Source: Defluviimonas aquaemixtae (GTDB taxonomy: Bacteria; Pseudomonadota; Alphaproteobacteria; Rhodobacterales; Rhodobacteraceae). Taken from it: DNA of 64,000 bases. The notes below the pieces were generated by a model, which ran no database searches, was not told the origin of the DNA, and saw nothing but the letters and a program-made list of their open reading frames with translations. The position numbers and the translations under genes are program-made. This document shows positions 1-8,590 of this stretch, piece by piece (positions within the stretch are counted from its first letter, which is position 1; the number at the start of each line of letters is the position of its first letter). The DNA is taken from assembly GCF_900302475.1 (NCBI RefSeq), contig NZ_OMOQ01000006.1, forward strand, positions 7,250 to 71,249. The letters run 5' to 3'.

Positions 1-1
1 G

Positions 2-337
2 TGGCTCGACCAGATTGCATTGCCGCTCGTCATCCATTCCTTCGGCGGTGGCCGCCCGGGACCGGAGCTCGACGGCCTCGACGGCGAGATAAGCTGCCAC
101 TACCGGCTCCTGCCGCTGTTATACGCGCGCGAAAGCGACGCCGTCATCGGGGCGCTGGAGGCGGTGGCGGCGCCCAATCAGATCAAGAAGGTGCTGAAGC
201 AGTACGAGCCGATGAAGAAGCTCGTCTTCCAGAAGAAGGGACACCGGGTCCGCGCGCTATTCGACCAGAACGACCTGCCGCGCCGGGAACAGGCGATCCG
301 CAACACGATCAAGCGCGCAGGCCTCTGGCTGCGCTGA
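2..337 (+). CDS. C-terminal part of an unrecognised protein (cut by left edge)
   Basis: The reading frame is open from the first bases of the window to a TGA ending at 337, so about 111 C-terminal residues are visible and the true start lies outside. The segment contains IVIH-like hydrophobic stretch followed by SFGGGRPGPE, a CHYRLLPLLYARE stretch, and a basic tail rich in Lys/Arg (KKVLKQYEPMKK, RREQAIRNTIKRAG). It is soluble-looking, with no membrane segment. I do not recognise the family with confidence and assign no function. An internal ATG in the same frame at 20 is unlikely to be the start because the frame continues upstream without a stop. Confidence 0.6.
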   Translation, partial: WLDQIALPLVIHSFGGGRPGPELDGLDGEISCHYRLLPLLYARESDAVIGALEAVAAPNQIKKVLKQYEPMKKLVFQKKGHRVRALFDQNDLPRREQAIRNTIKRAGLWLR

Positions 338-427
338 CGGTCAATGACGTCAGCGCCTGCCGGCGCCCCCTTGTCCCGCCCCGCCGCGCGCTTAATGTGT
401 GTCAGCACAGCTGATCAGAGGGTCGGA

Positions 428-967
428 ATGACAACCGGGCATGTCTTCATGGCGATGAGCCTCGACGGGTTCATCGCCCGTGCCGATCACAGTCTGGACT
501 GGCTGCTCAAGCACCAAATTGAGGGCGAAGACCACGGATATGATGCGTTCGAAGCCAGCGTGGACGGAATCGTCATGGGCAGCGGTTCCTTTCGGGCAGT
601 CCTGAAGTTCGGAGAATGGCCGTATCGGAAACCCGTGATCGTTCTCAGCCAGTCTCTTTCCGATCGCGATGTACCAAAACACCTGTCCGACCGGGTGACC
701 ATATCGCGCAGCACCCCTTCGGACCTGATGCGCGAACGCGGGGCGAGCGGTTGGAGCCGAGTCTATGTCGACGGCGGTAAGGTGGTGCAGAAGTTTCTCC
801 GCGACGGGCTGGTCGAGGACCTACGGATCACGATCATCCCCATCCTGATCGGGTCCGGGATCCGGCTCTTCGGTGAGCTTGACCACGATCTCGCTCTGGA
901 ACTCGTCGCGGCAAAGCCCTATCCTTCGGGTCTTCTCGGAACGCACTACAAAGTTTCCAGAAAATGA
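428..967 (+). CDS. Dihydrofolate reductase / RibD C-terminal family protein
   Basis: A 179-residue protein of the RibD_C/DHFR-like reductase fold. The N-terminus reads HVFMAMSLDGFIA, the usual first strand plus SLDG turn; the middle has VMGSGSF and the C-terminal half has VYVDGGKVVQKFLRDGLVEDL followed by PILIGSGIRLFGE, the standard DGG and GxGxxLF elements of this family. Members bind NADPH; the substrate is unknown and the protein is usually not the housekeeping DHFR (which in this family is shorter on the substrate side). The frame extends upstream to 344, but the ATG at 428 starts exactly where the family fold begins. It ends 31 bases before the likely start of the downstream protease gene. 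Confidence 0.85.
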   Translation: MTTGHVFMAMSLDGFIARADHSLDWLLKHQIEGEDHGYDAFEASVDGIVMGSGSFRAVLKFGEWPYRKPVIVLSQSLSDRDVPKHLSDRVTISRSTPSDLMRERGASGWSRVYVDGGKVVQKFLRDGLVEDLRITIIPILIGSGIRLFGELDHDLALELVAAKPYPSGLLGTHYKVSRK

Positions 968-998
968 TGACCCAGCACTGGAGCGCGCCGAATCCGGC

Positions 999-2408
999 AT
1001 GAAAACAGGGCAGGATACGACCTTGATACGTCTCTCTCTCGCGTTTCTCGCGATTGCCGCCGGTCTGTTCCCGCTCGCCGCGTCGGCGCAGACTCAGGTG
1101 CCATCAGATCGCGGCGAGATCGCGTTGAGCTTCGCGCCCGTGGTCCAGCGCGCCACTCCAGCCGTCGTCAATATCTACGCGACCCGCATCGTCGCAGAGC
1201 GCCTCAGCCCCTTCGCCGGCGATCCCTTCTTCTCGCAGTTCTTCGACTTCGGCCAGGCTGTGCCCCGGGTGCAGAACTCGCTCGGCTCGGGCGTGATACT
1301 AAGTGCCGACGGTATTGTTGTCTCCAACCATCACGTCGTCGGCGGGGCGGACGATATCCGCGTCGTCCTCGCCGACCGGCGCGAATTCGCCGGGCGCGTG
1401 ATCCTCGCCGATGCCTCGGCCGATCTCGCCGTGATCCGGCTCGAGGGCGCGGCCGGGCTGCCCGCGCTCGAGCTGGCGGATGCCGACCGGGCGCAGGTCG
1501 GCGATCTCGTTCTCGCCATTGGCAACCCGTTCGGCGTTGGACAGACCGTGACGTCAGGCATCGTCTCGGGGCTTGCCCGCGCGGGCGCGGCGGGGCGCGC
1601 CGGCTACTTCGTGCAGACCGACGCCGCAATCAATCCCGGCAATTCCGGCGGCGCGCTCGTCGATCTCGAGGGGCGGCTTCTCGGCATCAACACGTCGATC
1701 CTCACGCGTTCCGGCGGTTCGAACGGCATCGGCTTCGCGATTCCGGCCAACCTCGTCGCGCAATATGTCGCGCAGGCGCAGGCGGGCCGGACAGAGTTCG
1801 AGAGACCGTGGTCGGGGATCGACGTCCAGCCCGTAGACCAAAGCCTGGCCGAGGCGATGGGCCTCGCCGGGCCGGGCGGCGTCGCGATCCGCCAGATCCA
1901 TCCCGAAAGCCCGTTCGCCGCGGCGCGGCTCGCCGCCGGCGACGTCGTCATCGCCATCGACGGGCAGCCGGTGGAAAGCCCGCAGGCGCTCGACTACCGG
2001 CTCGCCGTCCGGGGTCCGGGCGCGACGGCGCGCGTGACCTACTGGCGCGACGGCGCCTTTGCCGAGGCGGAGGTCGTGCTTGCGCCCGCGCGGGGCAGCG
2101 CGGGCTCAGAGTCGCTCCGCATCGCCGCGCCCAACATCTTCGACGGCCTCGCCGTCGCCGCGCTCGACCCCGCGCTCATCGACCGGCTGGGCCTGCCGCT
2201 CTCGGCCCAGGGCATCGTCGTCACCGAAGTCGCCGGGCGAGCCCGACGGACCGGGCTCAGGCCCGGCGACATCCTTCTCGCAGTCAATGACCGGCCCCTG
2301 TCGCGCCCGGCGGACCTGGCCGAGATCACCGCCCGGCCCGGCCGGTCCTGGATCGTCGAATTCATCCGCAACGGCGGGCGCGGAGTGATCCAGCTCTCCG
2401 GCGGTTGA
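999..2408 (+). CDS. Periplasmic HtrA/Deg-type serine protease with two PDZ domains
   Basis: A 469-residue trypsin-like protease/chaperone for periplasmic protein quality control. Residues ~11-30 form a signal peptide ending ASA-Q. The triad is visible: His112 in SNHHVV, Asp142 in ASADLAV, Ser216 in NPGNSGG. Two PDZ domains follow (about 250-345 and 370-460); the second ends the protein. The frame is open from 873 but upstream residues overlap the previous gene; the ATG at 999 or a TTG at 1023 (which gives a shorter, cleaner signal peptide behind an AGGAT) are the realistic starts. Similar to DegP/DegQ/Do-like proteases; which paralogue it is cannot be told from this window. Confidence 0.92.
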   Translation: MKTGQDTTLIRLSLAFLAIAAGLFPLAASAQTQVPSDRGEIALSFAPVVQRATPAVVNIYATRIVAERLSPFAGDPFFSQFFDFGQAVPRVQNSLGSGVILSADGIVVSNHHVVGGADDIRVVLADRREFAGRVILADASADLAVIRLEGAAGLPALELADADRAQVGDLVLAIGNPFGVGQTVTSGIVSGLARAGAAGRAGYFVQTDAAINPGNSGGALVDLEGRLLGINTSILTRSGGSNGIGFAIPANLVAQYVAQAQAGRTEFERPWSGIDVQPVDQSLAEAMGLAGPGGVAIRQIHPESPFAAARLAAGDVVIAIDGQPVESPQALDYRLAVRGPGATARVTYWRDGAFAEAEVVLAPARGSAGSESLRIAAPNIFDGLAVAALDPALIDRLGLPLSAQGIVVTEVAGRARRTGLRPGDILLAVNDRPLSRPADLAEITARPGRSWIVEFIRNGGRGVIQLSGG

Positions 2409-2527
2409 ACGCTGGTTCACGATTTCGTCCCGCGCAAGTGATCGTCGCTGCCGGGCAGTTGATGCCGGGTGATCGGCAAGCAGTGGCAGCATGGGGTGCA
2501 GACCTAACCTCAACCAAGGAGCTCGCC

Positions 2528-2674
2528 ATGCGTACCGTCGTCGCACTCACACTCGCCGCCTTCACCATCGGCCTCGTCCCCGCCTGCACCGTCTCGAACG
2601 CAGAGGGATACGCCTTCGCCGCGAAGAACGCCCACCCGTTCGCCAAGCGGGGCAGCATCGGCCGCGATGACTAG
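2528..2674 (+). CDS. Small exported peptide, possible lipoprotein (48 aa)
   Basis: The ATG at 2528 is preceded by a perfect AAGGAG at 2516-2521 with 6-base spacing, which is why I choose it over the in-frame start at 2405. The product has a hydrophobic N-terminus (MRTVVALTLAAFTIGL) followed by VPAC, close to a lipobox although Pro at -2 is unusual, and a short mature part of about 28 residues. It may be an entericidin-like or other small cell-envelope lipoprotein, but this is only suggested by size and the leader. No partner gene is obvious; it lies between the Deg protease and metY. Confidence 0.55.
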   Translation: MRTVVALTLAAFTIGLVPACTVSNAEGYAFAAKNAHPFAKRGSIGRDD

Positions 2675-2754
2675 ATCGAGTTGAACCAGCCCCCGTTGCC
2701 GATGGTTCTGGCATGCCCTAACGTCCCCCGCGCAACACCGAACGGGAGACGACC

Positions 2755-4041
2755 ATGGCCAGGACTTACGGTTTCGACACGCTGCAGATCCACGCGGGCG
2801 CCCGCCCCGACCCCGCGACCGGCGCGCGCCAGACGCCGATCTACCAGACGACGGCCTACGTCTTCCGCGACGCCGATCACGCTGCTGCGCTCTTCAATCT
2901 TCAGGAAGTGGGCTACATCTATTCGCGGCTGACGAACCCGACAGTCGCGGCCCTCGCCGAGCGCATCGCGACGCTCGAGGGCGGCCAGGGGGCGGTCTGC
3001 TGTTCCTCCGGTCACGCGGCGCAGATCATGGCGCTTTTTCCGCTGATGGGACCGGGCTGCAACATCGTCGTCTCGACGCGTCTCTATGGCGGCACGGTCA
3101 CGCAGTTCAGCCAGTCGATCAAGCGCTTCGGGTGGTCGGCCAAGTTCGTCGATACCGACGACCTCGCAGCGATGGAAACGGCGGTGGACGACAACACCCG
3201 CGCGATCTTCTGCGAGTCGATCGCCAATCCGGGCGGCTACGTCACCGACATTCCGGCGCTTGCGAAACTGGCCGACAAGGTGGGTGTGCCGCTCATTGTC
3301 GACAACACCTCGGCCACGCCCTGGCTCTGCCGTCCGATTGAGATGGGCGCGACCCTCGTCGTGCACTCGACGACGAAATATCTGACCGGCAACGGCACGG
3401 TGACCGGTGGCGCCATCGTGGATTCCGGCAAGTTCGACTGGTCGGCCTCGGGCAAGTTCCCCTCGCTCTCCGAACCCGAACCCGCCTATCACGGGCTGAA
3501 GTTCCATGAGACCTTCGGGCCTCTGGCCTACACCTTCCATTCGATCGCCGTGGGCCTCCGCGACCTTGGCATGACGATGAACCCGCAAGGCGCGCACTAC
3601 ACGCTTCTCGGCATCGAGACGCTTTCACTCAGAATGGAGCGTCACGTCGCCAACGCAAAGAAGGTGGCGGAATGGCTCGAAAAGGATCCGCGCGTGGACC
3701 ACGTGACCTATGCGGGCCTCCCGTCGTCGCCCTACTACGACCGCGCGCAGAAGCTCTACCCGAAGGGCGCGGGTGCCTTGTTCACCTTCGCGGTGAAGGG
3801 CGGCTACGACGCCTGCGTGAAGCTTGTGGATTCGCTTGAGCTGTTTTCGCATGTCGCGAACCTCGGCGACACACGCTCGCTCATCATCCACTCCGCCTCG
3901 ACGACGCACCGCCAGCTCACGGCCGAACAGCAGGAAGCTGCGGGCGCGGCGCCGAACGTCGTGCGCCTGTCGATCGGGATCGAGGACTCCGACGACATCA
4001 TAGCCGATCTCGACCAAGCGCTATCGAAGGCTACGGCATGA
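2755..4041 (+). CDS. metY: O-acetylhomoserine sulfhydrylase (Cys/Met metabolism PLP enzyme)
   Basis: A 428-residue PLP enzyme that would convert O-acetylhomoserine plus sulfide to homocysteine in methionine synthesis. The fold-type I features are clear: Asp183 in VDNT contacts the pyridine nitrogen and Lys208 in the STTKYLTGNG motif forms the Schiff base. The N-terminus FDTLQIHAGARPDPATGARQ is typical of the MetY branch, as is the length near 430, whereas MetB/MetC/MetZ enzymes are about 380-400 residues. A GGGAGACGACC leader supports the ATG at 2755. The gene is monocistronic and converges on the SIMPL gene; I looked for a SAM-II riboswitch in the short leader and saw none. Confidence 0.93.
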   Translation: MARTYGFDTLQIHAGARPDPATGARQTPIYQTTAYVFRDADHAAALFNLQEVGYIYSRLTNPTVAALAERIATLEGGQGAVCCSSGHAAQIMALFPLMGPGCNIVVSTRLYGGTVTQFSQSIKRFGWSAKFVDTDDLAAMETAVDDNTRAIFCESIANPGGYVTDIPALAKLADKVGVPLIVDNTSATPWLCRPIEMGATLVVHSTTKYLTGNGTVTGGAIVDSGKFDWSASGKFPSLSEPEPAYHGLKFHETFGPLAYTFHSIAVGLRDLGMTMNPQGAHYTLLGIETLSLRMERHVANAKKVAEWLEKDPRVDHVTYAGLPSSPYYDRAQKLYPKGAGALFTFAVKGGYDACVKLVDSLELFSHVANLGDTRSLIIHSASTTHRQLTAEQQEAAGAAPNVVRLSIGIEDSDDIIADLDQALSKATA

Positions 4042-4044
4042 CCG

Positions 4045-4061
4045 GCGCGGGCGTCCCGCGC
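4045..4061. terminator. Hairpin between convergent metY and SIMPL gene
   Basis: GCGCGGG-CGT-CCCGCGC forms a 7-bp GC stem with a 3-base loop, starting 4 bases after the metY stop and 18 bases from the stop of the convergent gene. It could act on both strands. There is no T tract, so it is a weak candidate as an intrinsic terminator. Confidence 0.4.
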
Positions 4062-4078
4062 AGGGGCACCCGGCAATC

Positions 4079-4780
4079 CTATTGGGCGATGGCGTAAACG
4101 ATCGTCACGTCGGCGCCGATTGACAGTTCGCCACCCGCCACCGGGACGCCGCCGTCGCGCGCGAAACTGGCCTCCGCCATCATCTTCGGCTGCGGCATCA
4201 TCGCCCCGCCCTCGTGGATCGACAGAATCGGACCGAGCGTCACACCCGCAGCGTCAGCGTAAAGCGCGGCCTTGCGCGCCGCCTCCGCGACCGCGCCGCG
4301 CCGCGCTTCATCCATGGCGTCCCGATCGTCCTGAAGCCCGAAGGCGAGCCCGTTGAGCGTATTGGCGCCATCGGACACGACCCGGTCGAGAATGCCTCCC
4401 AGCGTGTCGAGCGCACGCAACCGAACCGTCACCATGTTCGACACGGTGTAGCCCGTGATCTCCGGCGCCTCGCCGTCCGAGCTGCGGTAATTGTAGCGCG
4501 GACCGAGCGACAAGCCCGACGTCTGAATGTCGCGATCGTCGATTCCGGTCTCCGCAAGCCGGGTCAGCACTGCCGCGACCGCATCGGAATTCTCCGTCAT
4601 CGCCGCGCTCGCCGTTTCCGCCTCGGTCGTGACACCGAGCGAGATCGTAGCCATGTCGGGGGCGGCTTCGACCCTGCCCTCGCCCGTCACGGTGATGGTC
4701 GCGGGCGGCTCTTGGGCGACCGCTGTGCCCTGCAACGCAAGCAACAGAACCGCAATCGCGGCAAGATTGGCAAATCGCAT
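4079..4780 (-). CDS. SIMPL (DUF541) domain periplasmic protein
   Basis: A 233-residue exported protein. The start is fixed by AAGGAGGGTTTC just before the ATG at 4780. Residues 1-22 are a signal peptide (ANLAAIAVLLLALQGTAVAQ) and the mature protein starts with PPATITVTGEGRVEAAPDMATIS, the characteristic opening of SIMPL/DUF541 proteins (BP26/OMP28 of Brucella, YggE of E. coli). The ISLGV and later QTSGLSLGPRYNY elements also fit. The function in this family is poorly defined; roles in envelope integrity and oxidative stress have been described. It is transcribed divergently from the long PilM/PilP-like gene, sharing an intergenic region of about 110-160 bases. Confidence 0.88.
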   Translation of the reverse strand: MRFANLAAIAVLLLALQGTAVAQEPPATITVTGEGRVEAAPDMATISLGVTTEAETASAAMTENSDAVAAVLTRLAETGIDDRDIQTSGLSLGPRYNYRSSDGEAPEITGYTVSNMVTVRLRALDTLGGILDRVVSDGANTLNGLAFGLQDDRDAMDEARRGAVAEAARKAALYADAAGVTLGPILSIHEGGAMMPQPKMMAEASFARDGGVPVAGGELSIGADVTIVYAIAQ

Positions 4781-4888
4781 GAAACCCTCCTTGTGCTTCG
4801 ACCGATCTTCGATTCTCTGACGCACGCCGCAAGCTGATCCTTGGCCACACACCTTTCCATGCGCGGAATTCTGCTTTAGGAGTGTTGC

Positions 4889-7800
4889 TTGATCCATGGC
4901 GGCTTTGGTGGGAGCCGCGAAGATGCTAACTGCCCCGGAATGAAACCAGGTTTCGCCCTCGATCTTTCAAATGATGGCCTTCGCCTGCTCGCTCGCCGGA
5001 CAGCCGGCTGGGTGGAGCTTGGCCGTGCCGACTTCGCGGACCCCGATCTTGAGACGAAGCTTGCGGCGCTGCGCGGCAAGGCCGAAACGCTTGCGCCTGG
5101 CCGGGTGGCAACGAAACTCGTCCTGCCTGCGTCTCAGATCCTCTACACCGTGATCGACGCCCCCGGTCCGGACCGGGCGACACGCCGCGCCCAGATCGCG
5201 GCCGCACTCGACGGCCGGACGCCCTATGCGGTCAAGGACCTCGTGTTTGACTGGTCGCGTATCGGGCCCGAGGTCCATGCCGCCGTCGTGGCCCGCGAAA
5301 CGCTCGAGGAAGCCGAGTCCTTCGCAGAAAGCCACGGCTTCAATCCGGTCGCCTTCGTCGCCACGCCCGAGCCGGGTCAATTCGCCGGCGAACCGTTCTT
5401 CGGCGAGGCCTCGGCCGCGGCCACACATCTGCCGACAGGCGATCGGCTCGACCGTGATCAGGATCCGGTGCACGTGATCGATGCCACGGACGAGGACGAC
5501 ACCGACGGAGACCCGCCACTGAGCGTGGTACAGGCAGAGGCGGCGCCCGAAGCGGAAGCGCTGCCCCCAGATGCGACGGAAGACATTGAACGCGCGAAAG
5601 ACCCCTCCGTCACGGCGTCTGGAGTGGTGGGGGTGCGTGAGGTTTCCGAAGGCGTCAGTTTCGCGACCGAACCCGACGAGGACGCGCCTGACGAAGAACA
5701 CGCCGAGGCACCCGCAGCCGATCCGGCCCACGAGCTCGAGACGACGGTCGCGGAAACTGAAGTCGTAGCCACAGAGGAGTCCTCCGCTGACGCCGCCGAT
5801 ACGGTGTCTAAACCAGACGGGACCGAGACCCCCGAGGAATCGCCCGCGCCGGAGACGTCAGCCATGGCTGACGCGGACGACACTGAGCCCGCGCCGCCGC
5901 TCGCCGCCTCCGCCGAACCCAACATAACTGCCGCTCTGCCACCTGACGACGATGACGCGCCGGAACCGGCCGAAGAGACTGCCAGCCCTCATCCAGCGGC
6001 GAAGAGCAAGGACGAGGAACCGGTTTCCGTCCAACCCGATGCCCTCGCGGCAACACTCGCACCGGGGACCACGCTGGAAGGGCTCGACGCTCCTTTCATA
6101 GCGATCGACGATCTAGACGAACTGGAAGACGCCCCCGTCCCGGCGCGCCCTTCTGCTCCGGCCTTCACGACGCACCGCCCGGAAGGCCCCGCTGTAGAGG
6201 TGACGTCGGACACAAGCAAGCACGAGTCACGCCTCACGCTCGCGCTTGCCAAGGCAGCCCCCCACCATGCCGACAAGACCGAGCCGGAGCTATCGGTGCA
6301 CGATATCGTTCCTGCAGATCAGGGAGTGACGGCACCGGTCCTGCCCGTGCCGCGGCGCGCGCGCGACAACGAGTTGGACGAGAGCTCTCGCCAGAAGCCA
6401 AGCGCCCTTGCAGCGCGCGGCGTGCAGGCCCCGTTGCCGGAAGCGCGACACGGCACGCAGGCGCAACGCGGCACACCGGGTGGGCCGGTTCAGACCATGC
6501 CCGCCGCTCCGCAAAGCGCCGCGCCCGCATCCGCCGCGCCTGCTCCCTCGGTGTCGAGCCCTTCGGTCTTCGGCGCGACGCGCGGCTCCCCAGAAGACCG
6601 GCCATCGCTACTGACGCGGGGTCGCGTTCTGGCTACGATCCTCGCGCTTCTCCTTCTGGCGGTCGCGCTCTGGTGGATGTTGCTCGCTGGCCCGGCCGAG
6701 GAGGAGACGGTTGACCTGGCTCCTGCATCCGATCCCCCGGCTGCGCTGCCCGGAGCCGCACCGGAGCCCGAAGCCCCCGAAGTCGCCGTCTCTGACACGA
6801 CCGCAACCGCGATTCAGCCCGAGGCCGGAACCGAGCCCGCCCCGCCAACCGACGAGTCCGCAGCCACGCAGCCCGGTGCCGTCGCCGACTCGAATTCGGA
6901 GACTGAGGCGGAAGTGCCCACCGTCGCGCCGCCGTCCGCAGAGACACTCTGGGACGATGCGCCGCAAAGCGCGACCGGGGAACCCGGACCAGATGCGCCG
7001 GGCGCCCCGACAATCGCGAGCGCGGCACCCGTTACGGAACGGCCCGATCCGCTCGTGCGCCCGGCCGCACCTGCTGATGTCACCGATGCGGCTCTCCGGC
7101 CTCAGCCGCTGCCGCCTCCATTCGGCACGACCTTCGAATTCCTGCCGGACGGCTCCATCCGCCCAACAGAGGACGGCGTCGTCACGCCGGGCGGCTTCAC
7201 ACTGATCGCGGGTCGCCCGCCCGTCGCCCCCACGCTGCGCCCCGGTTCGGCTGCCGAGCCCGCAGCCTTGCCCGCACAGGAGCCCGCACTGGAGCCTGAG
7301 CCTGACCCGGCCACCTCGGAGCTGGACACGACCGCACCGGCCGCCGCCGCGCCCGAAGTTCAGGGCGCGGCGCCCCTGCCCGACCCCGTCGATCCTGCAC
7401 ACGCCGCGAAGCAGCCCCGCGCGCGACCCGCCGTGGTTGTCGCGCGCGCCGCTGAGATGGCGGCCGAGGCCGAAGCGGCCCGGAAAGCCGAAGCCGAGGC
7501 ACAGCGCGCGCTCGAGGAGGCCATCGCCAGCGCGACGGCGCGGGCCGTCGCTTCGTCGCAGCGCCCGAAGAGCCGGCCGAGCGGGCTCGCCCGCGCGGTT
7601 GACGATGCGGTGGCCACAGCCGTCGCTGAAAGCGTCGCCGCCTCGGCGGCAACCGCGGTGCAACCCGCGCCAGAGCCGGCGCCTGCACCGGCACCCGAAC
7701 CCACTCCGCAGGCCGAGATCGACGAACCCGAACCAGTCGCCCCGACGCCGAACATCCCCACGACCGCGACCGTGGCGCGTCAGGCCACGATCAAGAACGC

Positions 7801-8008
7801 GATCAATTTGCGCGACGTCTCGCTGATCGGCGTCTTCGGCTCCTCCGCCAATCGTCGGGCGCTCGTTCGGTTACCCTCGGGCCGGATGATCAAGGTGAAG
7901 GTCGGCGATCGGCTCGACGGCGGCCAGGTCGCCGCAATCGGCGACAGCGAACTCTCCTATGTGAAACGCGGCCGAACCGTCGTGCTGAAGATCCTCAAGA
8001 GAGGCTGA
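4889..8008 (+). CDS. PilM-like / PilP(GspC)-like fusion membrane protein
   Basis: A 1039-residue protein with three parts. Residues ~18-160 begin KPGFALDLSNDGLRLL and resemble the actin-like N-terminus of PilM/GspL. Residues ~160-575 are a low-complexity acidic and Pro/Ala-rich stretch. One membrane segment (~578-600, LATILALLLLAVALWWMLL) is followed by a second Pro/Glu/Ala-rich stretch with an Ala/Glu helix near 850-900. Residues ~965-1039 (INLRDVSLIGVFGSSANRRALVRLPSG then VKVGDRLDGGQV) look like the PilP/GspC homology region. The TTG at 4889 has AGGAG 6 bases upstream; ATG at 4940 is the alternative start and sits exactly at the first strand. I see no other pilus or secretion gene nearby. 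Fold assignment is by eye. Confidence 0.7.
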   Translation: MIHGGFGGSREDANCPGMKPGFALDLSNDGLRLLARRTAGWVELGRADFADPDLETKLAALRGKAETLAPGRVATKLVLPASQILYTVIDAPGPDRATRRAQIAAALDGRTPYAVKDLVFDWSRIGPEVHAAVVARETLEEAESFAESHGFNPVAFVATPEPGQFAGEPFFGEASAAATHLPTGDRLDRDQDPVHVIDATDEDDTDGDPPLSVVQAEAAPEAEALPPDATEDIERAKDPSVTASGVVGVREVSEGVSFATEPDEDAPDEEHAEAPAADPAHELETTVAETEVVATEESSADAADTVSKPDGTETPEESPAPETSAMADADDTEPAPPLAASAEPNITAALPPDDDDAPEPAEETASPHPAAKSKDEEPVSVQPDALAATLAPGTTLEGLDAPFIAIDDLDELEDAPVPARPSAPAFTTHRPEGPAVEVTSDTSKHESRLTLALAKAAPHHADKTEPELSVHDIVPADQGVTAPVLPVPRRARDNELDESSRQKPSALAARGVQAPLPEARHGTQAQRGTPGGPVQTMPAAPQSAAPASAAPAPSVSSPSVFGATRGSPEDRPSLLTRGRVLATILALLLLAVALWWMLLAGPAEEETVDLAPASDPPAALPGAAPEPEAPEVAVSDTTATAIQPEAGTEPAPPTDESAATQPGAVADSNSETEAEVPTVAPPSAETLWDDAPQSATGEPGPDAPGAPTIASAAPVTERPDPLVRPAAPADVTDAALRPQPLPPPFGTTFEFLPDGSIRPTEDGVVTPGGFTLIAGRPPVAPTLRPGSAAEPAALPAQEPALEPEPDPATSELDTTAPAAAAPEVQGAAPLPDPVDPAHAAKQPRARPAVVVARAAEMAAEAEAARKAEAEAQRALEEAIASATARAVASSQRPKSRPSGLARAVDDAVATAVAESVAASAATAVQPAPEPAPAPAPEPTPQAEIDEPEPVAPTPNIPTTATVARQATIKNAINLRDVSLIGVFGSSANRRALVRLPSGRMIKVKVGDRLDGGQVAAIGDSELSYVKRGRTVVLKILKRG

Positions 8009-8032
8009 CAGCCTGCCGTGCGCCACCCGGGA

Positions 8033-8048
8033 CGCGCCGTCCGGCGCG
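8033..8048. terminator. Hairpin downstream of the PilM/PilP-like gene
   Basis: CGCGCC-GTCC-GGCGCG forms a 6-bp GC stem 24 bases after the stop of the long membrane-protein gene. A second small stem, AGAGAC-CCT-GTCTCT, follows at 8061-8075. The genes on either side converge, so either stem may help terminate. No T tract is present. Confidence 0.35.
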
Positions 8049-8113
8049 GAGCAGTCTCCCAGAGACCCTGTCTCTTCCCAAGGACCACGCTGAAGGCCAT
8101 CAGGCGCCACCGC

Positions 8114-8569
8114 CTACATATCGCGCAGCACGTTCACCGAGCATTCGGCATGGCGCACTACCCGCGCGGCAGTCGGGCCGATCAGGTAGTCTTTTAGGGA
8201 CGGCCGGTGCGCGCCGAGCACGATCATCGTAGCGCCGACATCCCTGGCGACATTCAGGATCTCTTCATATGCGGTACCATGCCGCGCGATGGTGCTGACC
8301 TTCATGCCGCTCGGGATGTGATCGGCCACGATCTCGTTCAGCTTCTCCAGAGCCTCCTTCACGATCGCCTTCAAATCGTAATCTTCAGACCCTCCGGTCT
8401 CGCCGCGGATCGCGTAGCGGAAATCGAGGCCTGAAAGGATATCCGGCACGACGGTCATGACGATCAGCTCGCCCTTTCGCGCCGTTGCCTGAATGACGCC
8501 CTCGGCGATCGTTTTCAGCCCGGTCTTCTGGTCCGCCAGGTCGATCGGAACAAGGATCTTATCGCCCAT
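8114..8569 (-). CDS. UspA-family universal stress protein
   Basis: A 151-residue single-domain Usp protein. It opens KILVPIDLAD, the usual first strand with the Asp at the nucleotide pocket, and ends with a VLGAHRPSLKDYLIGPTA...CSVNVLR stretch. The ATP-binding consensus G-2X-G-9X-G(S/T) is incomplete: the second Gly is replaced in GAHRPSLKDYLIGPTA, so nucleotide binding may differ. GGAGAG precedes the ATG. It is the last gene of a three-gene operon, 21 bases after the solute-binding protein gene. Usp proteins encoded with osmolyte transporters are known (TeaD with the TRAP transporter TeaABC of Halomonas), so a regulatory role on the adjacent BCCT transporter is a reasonable inference. Confidence 0.9.
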   Translation of the reverse strand: MGDKILVPIDLADQKTGLKTIAEGVIQATARKGELIVMTVVPDILSGLDFRYAIRGETGGSEDYDLKAIVKEALEKLNEIVADHIPSGMKVSTIARHGTAYEEILNVARDVGATMIVLGAHRPSLKDYLIGPTAARVVRHAECSVNVLRDM

Positions 8570-8590
8570 CTCAAGCTCTCCTTCCCTGTT

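Noticed and set aside
2675..2754. SAM-II or SAM/SAH riboswitch upstream of metY
   Set aside because: Looked for because metY is a common target in alphaproteobacteria, but the 80-base leader has none of the conserved stem and pseudoknot sequences.
8114..8569. UspA as part of a TRAP transporter operon
   Set aside because: The TeaD analogy suggested it, but no TRAP DctM/DctQ-type genes are nearby; the neighbour is a BCCT carrier.
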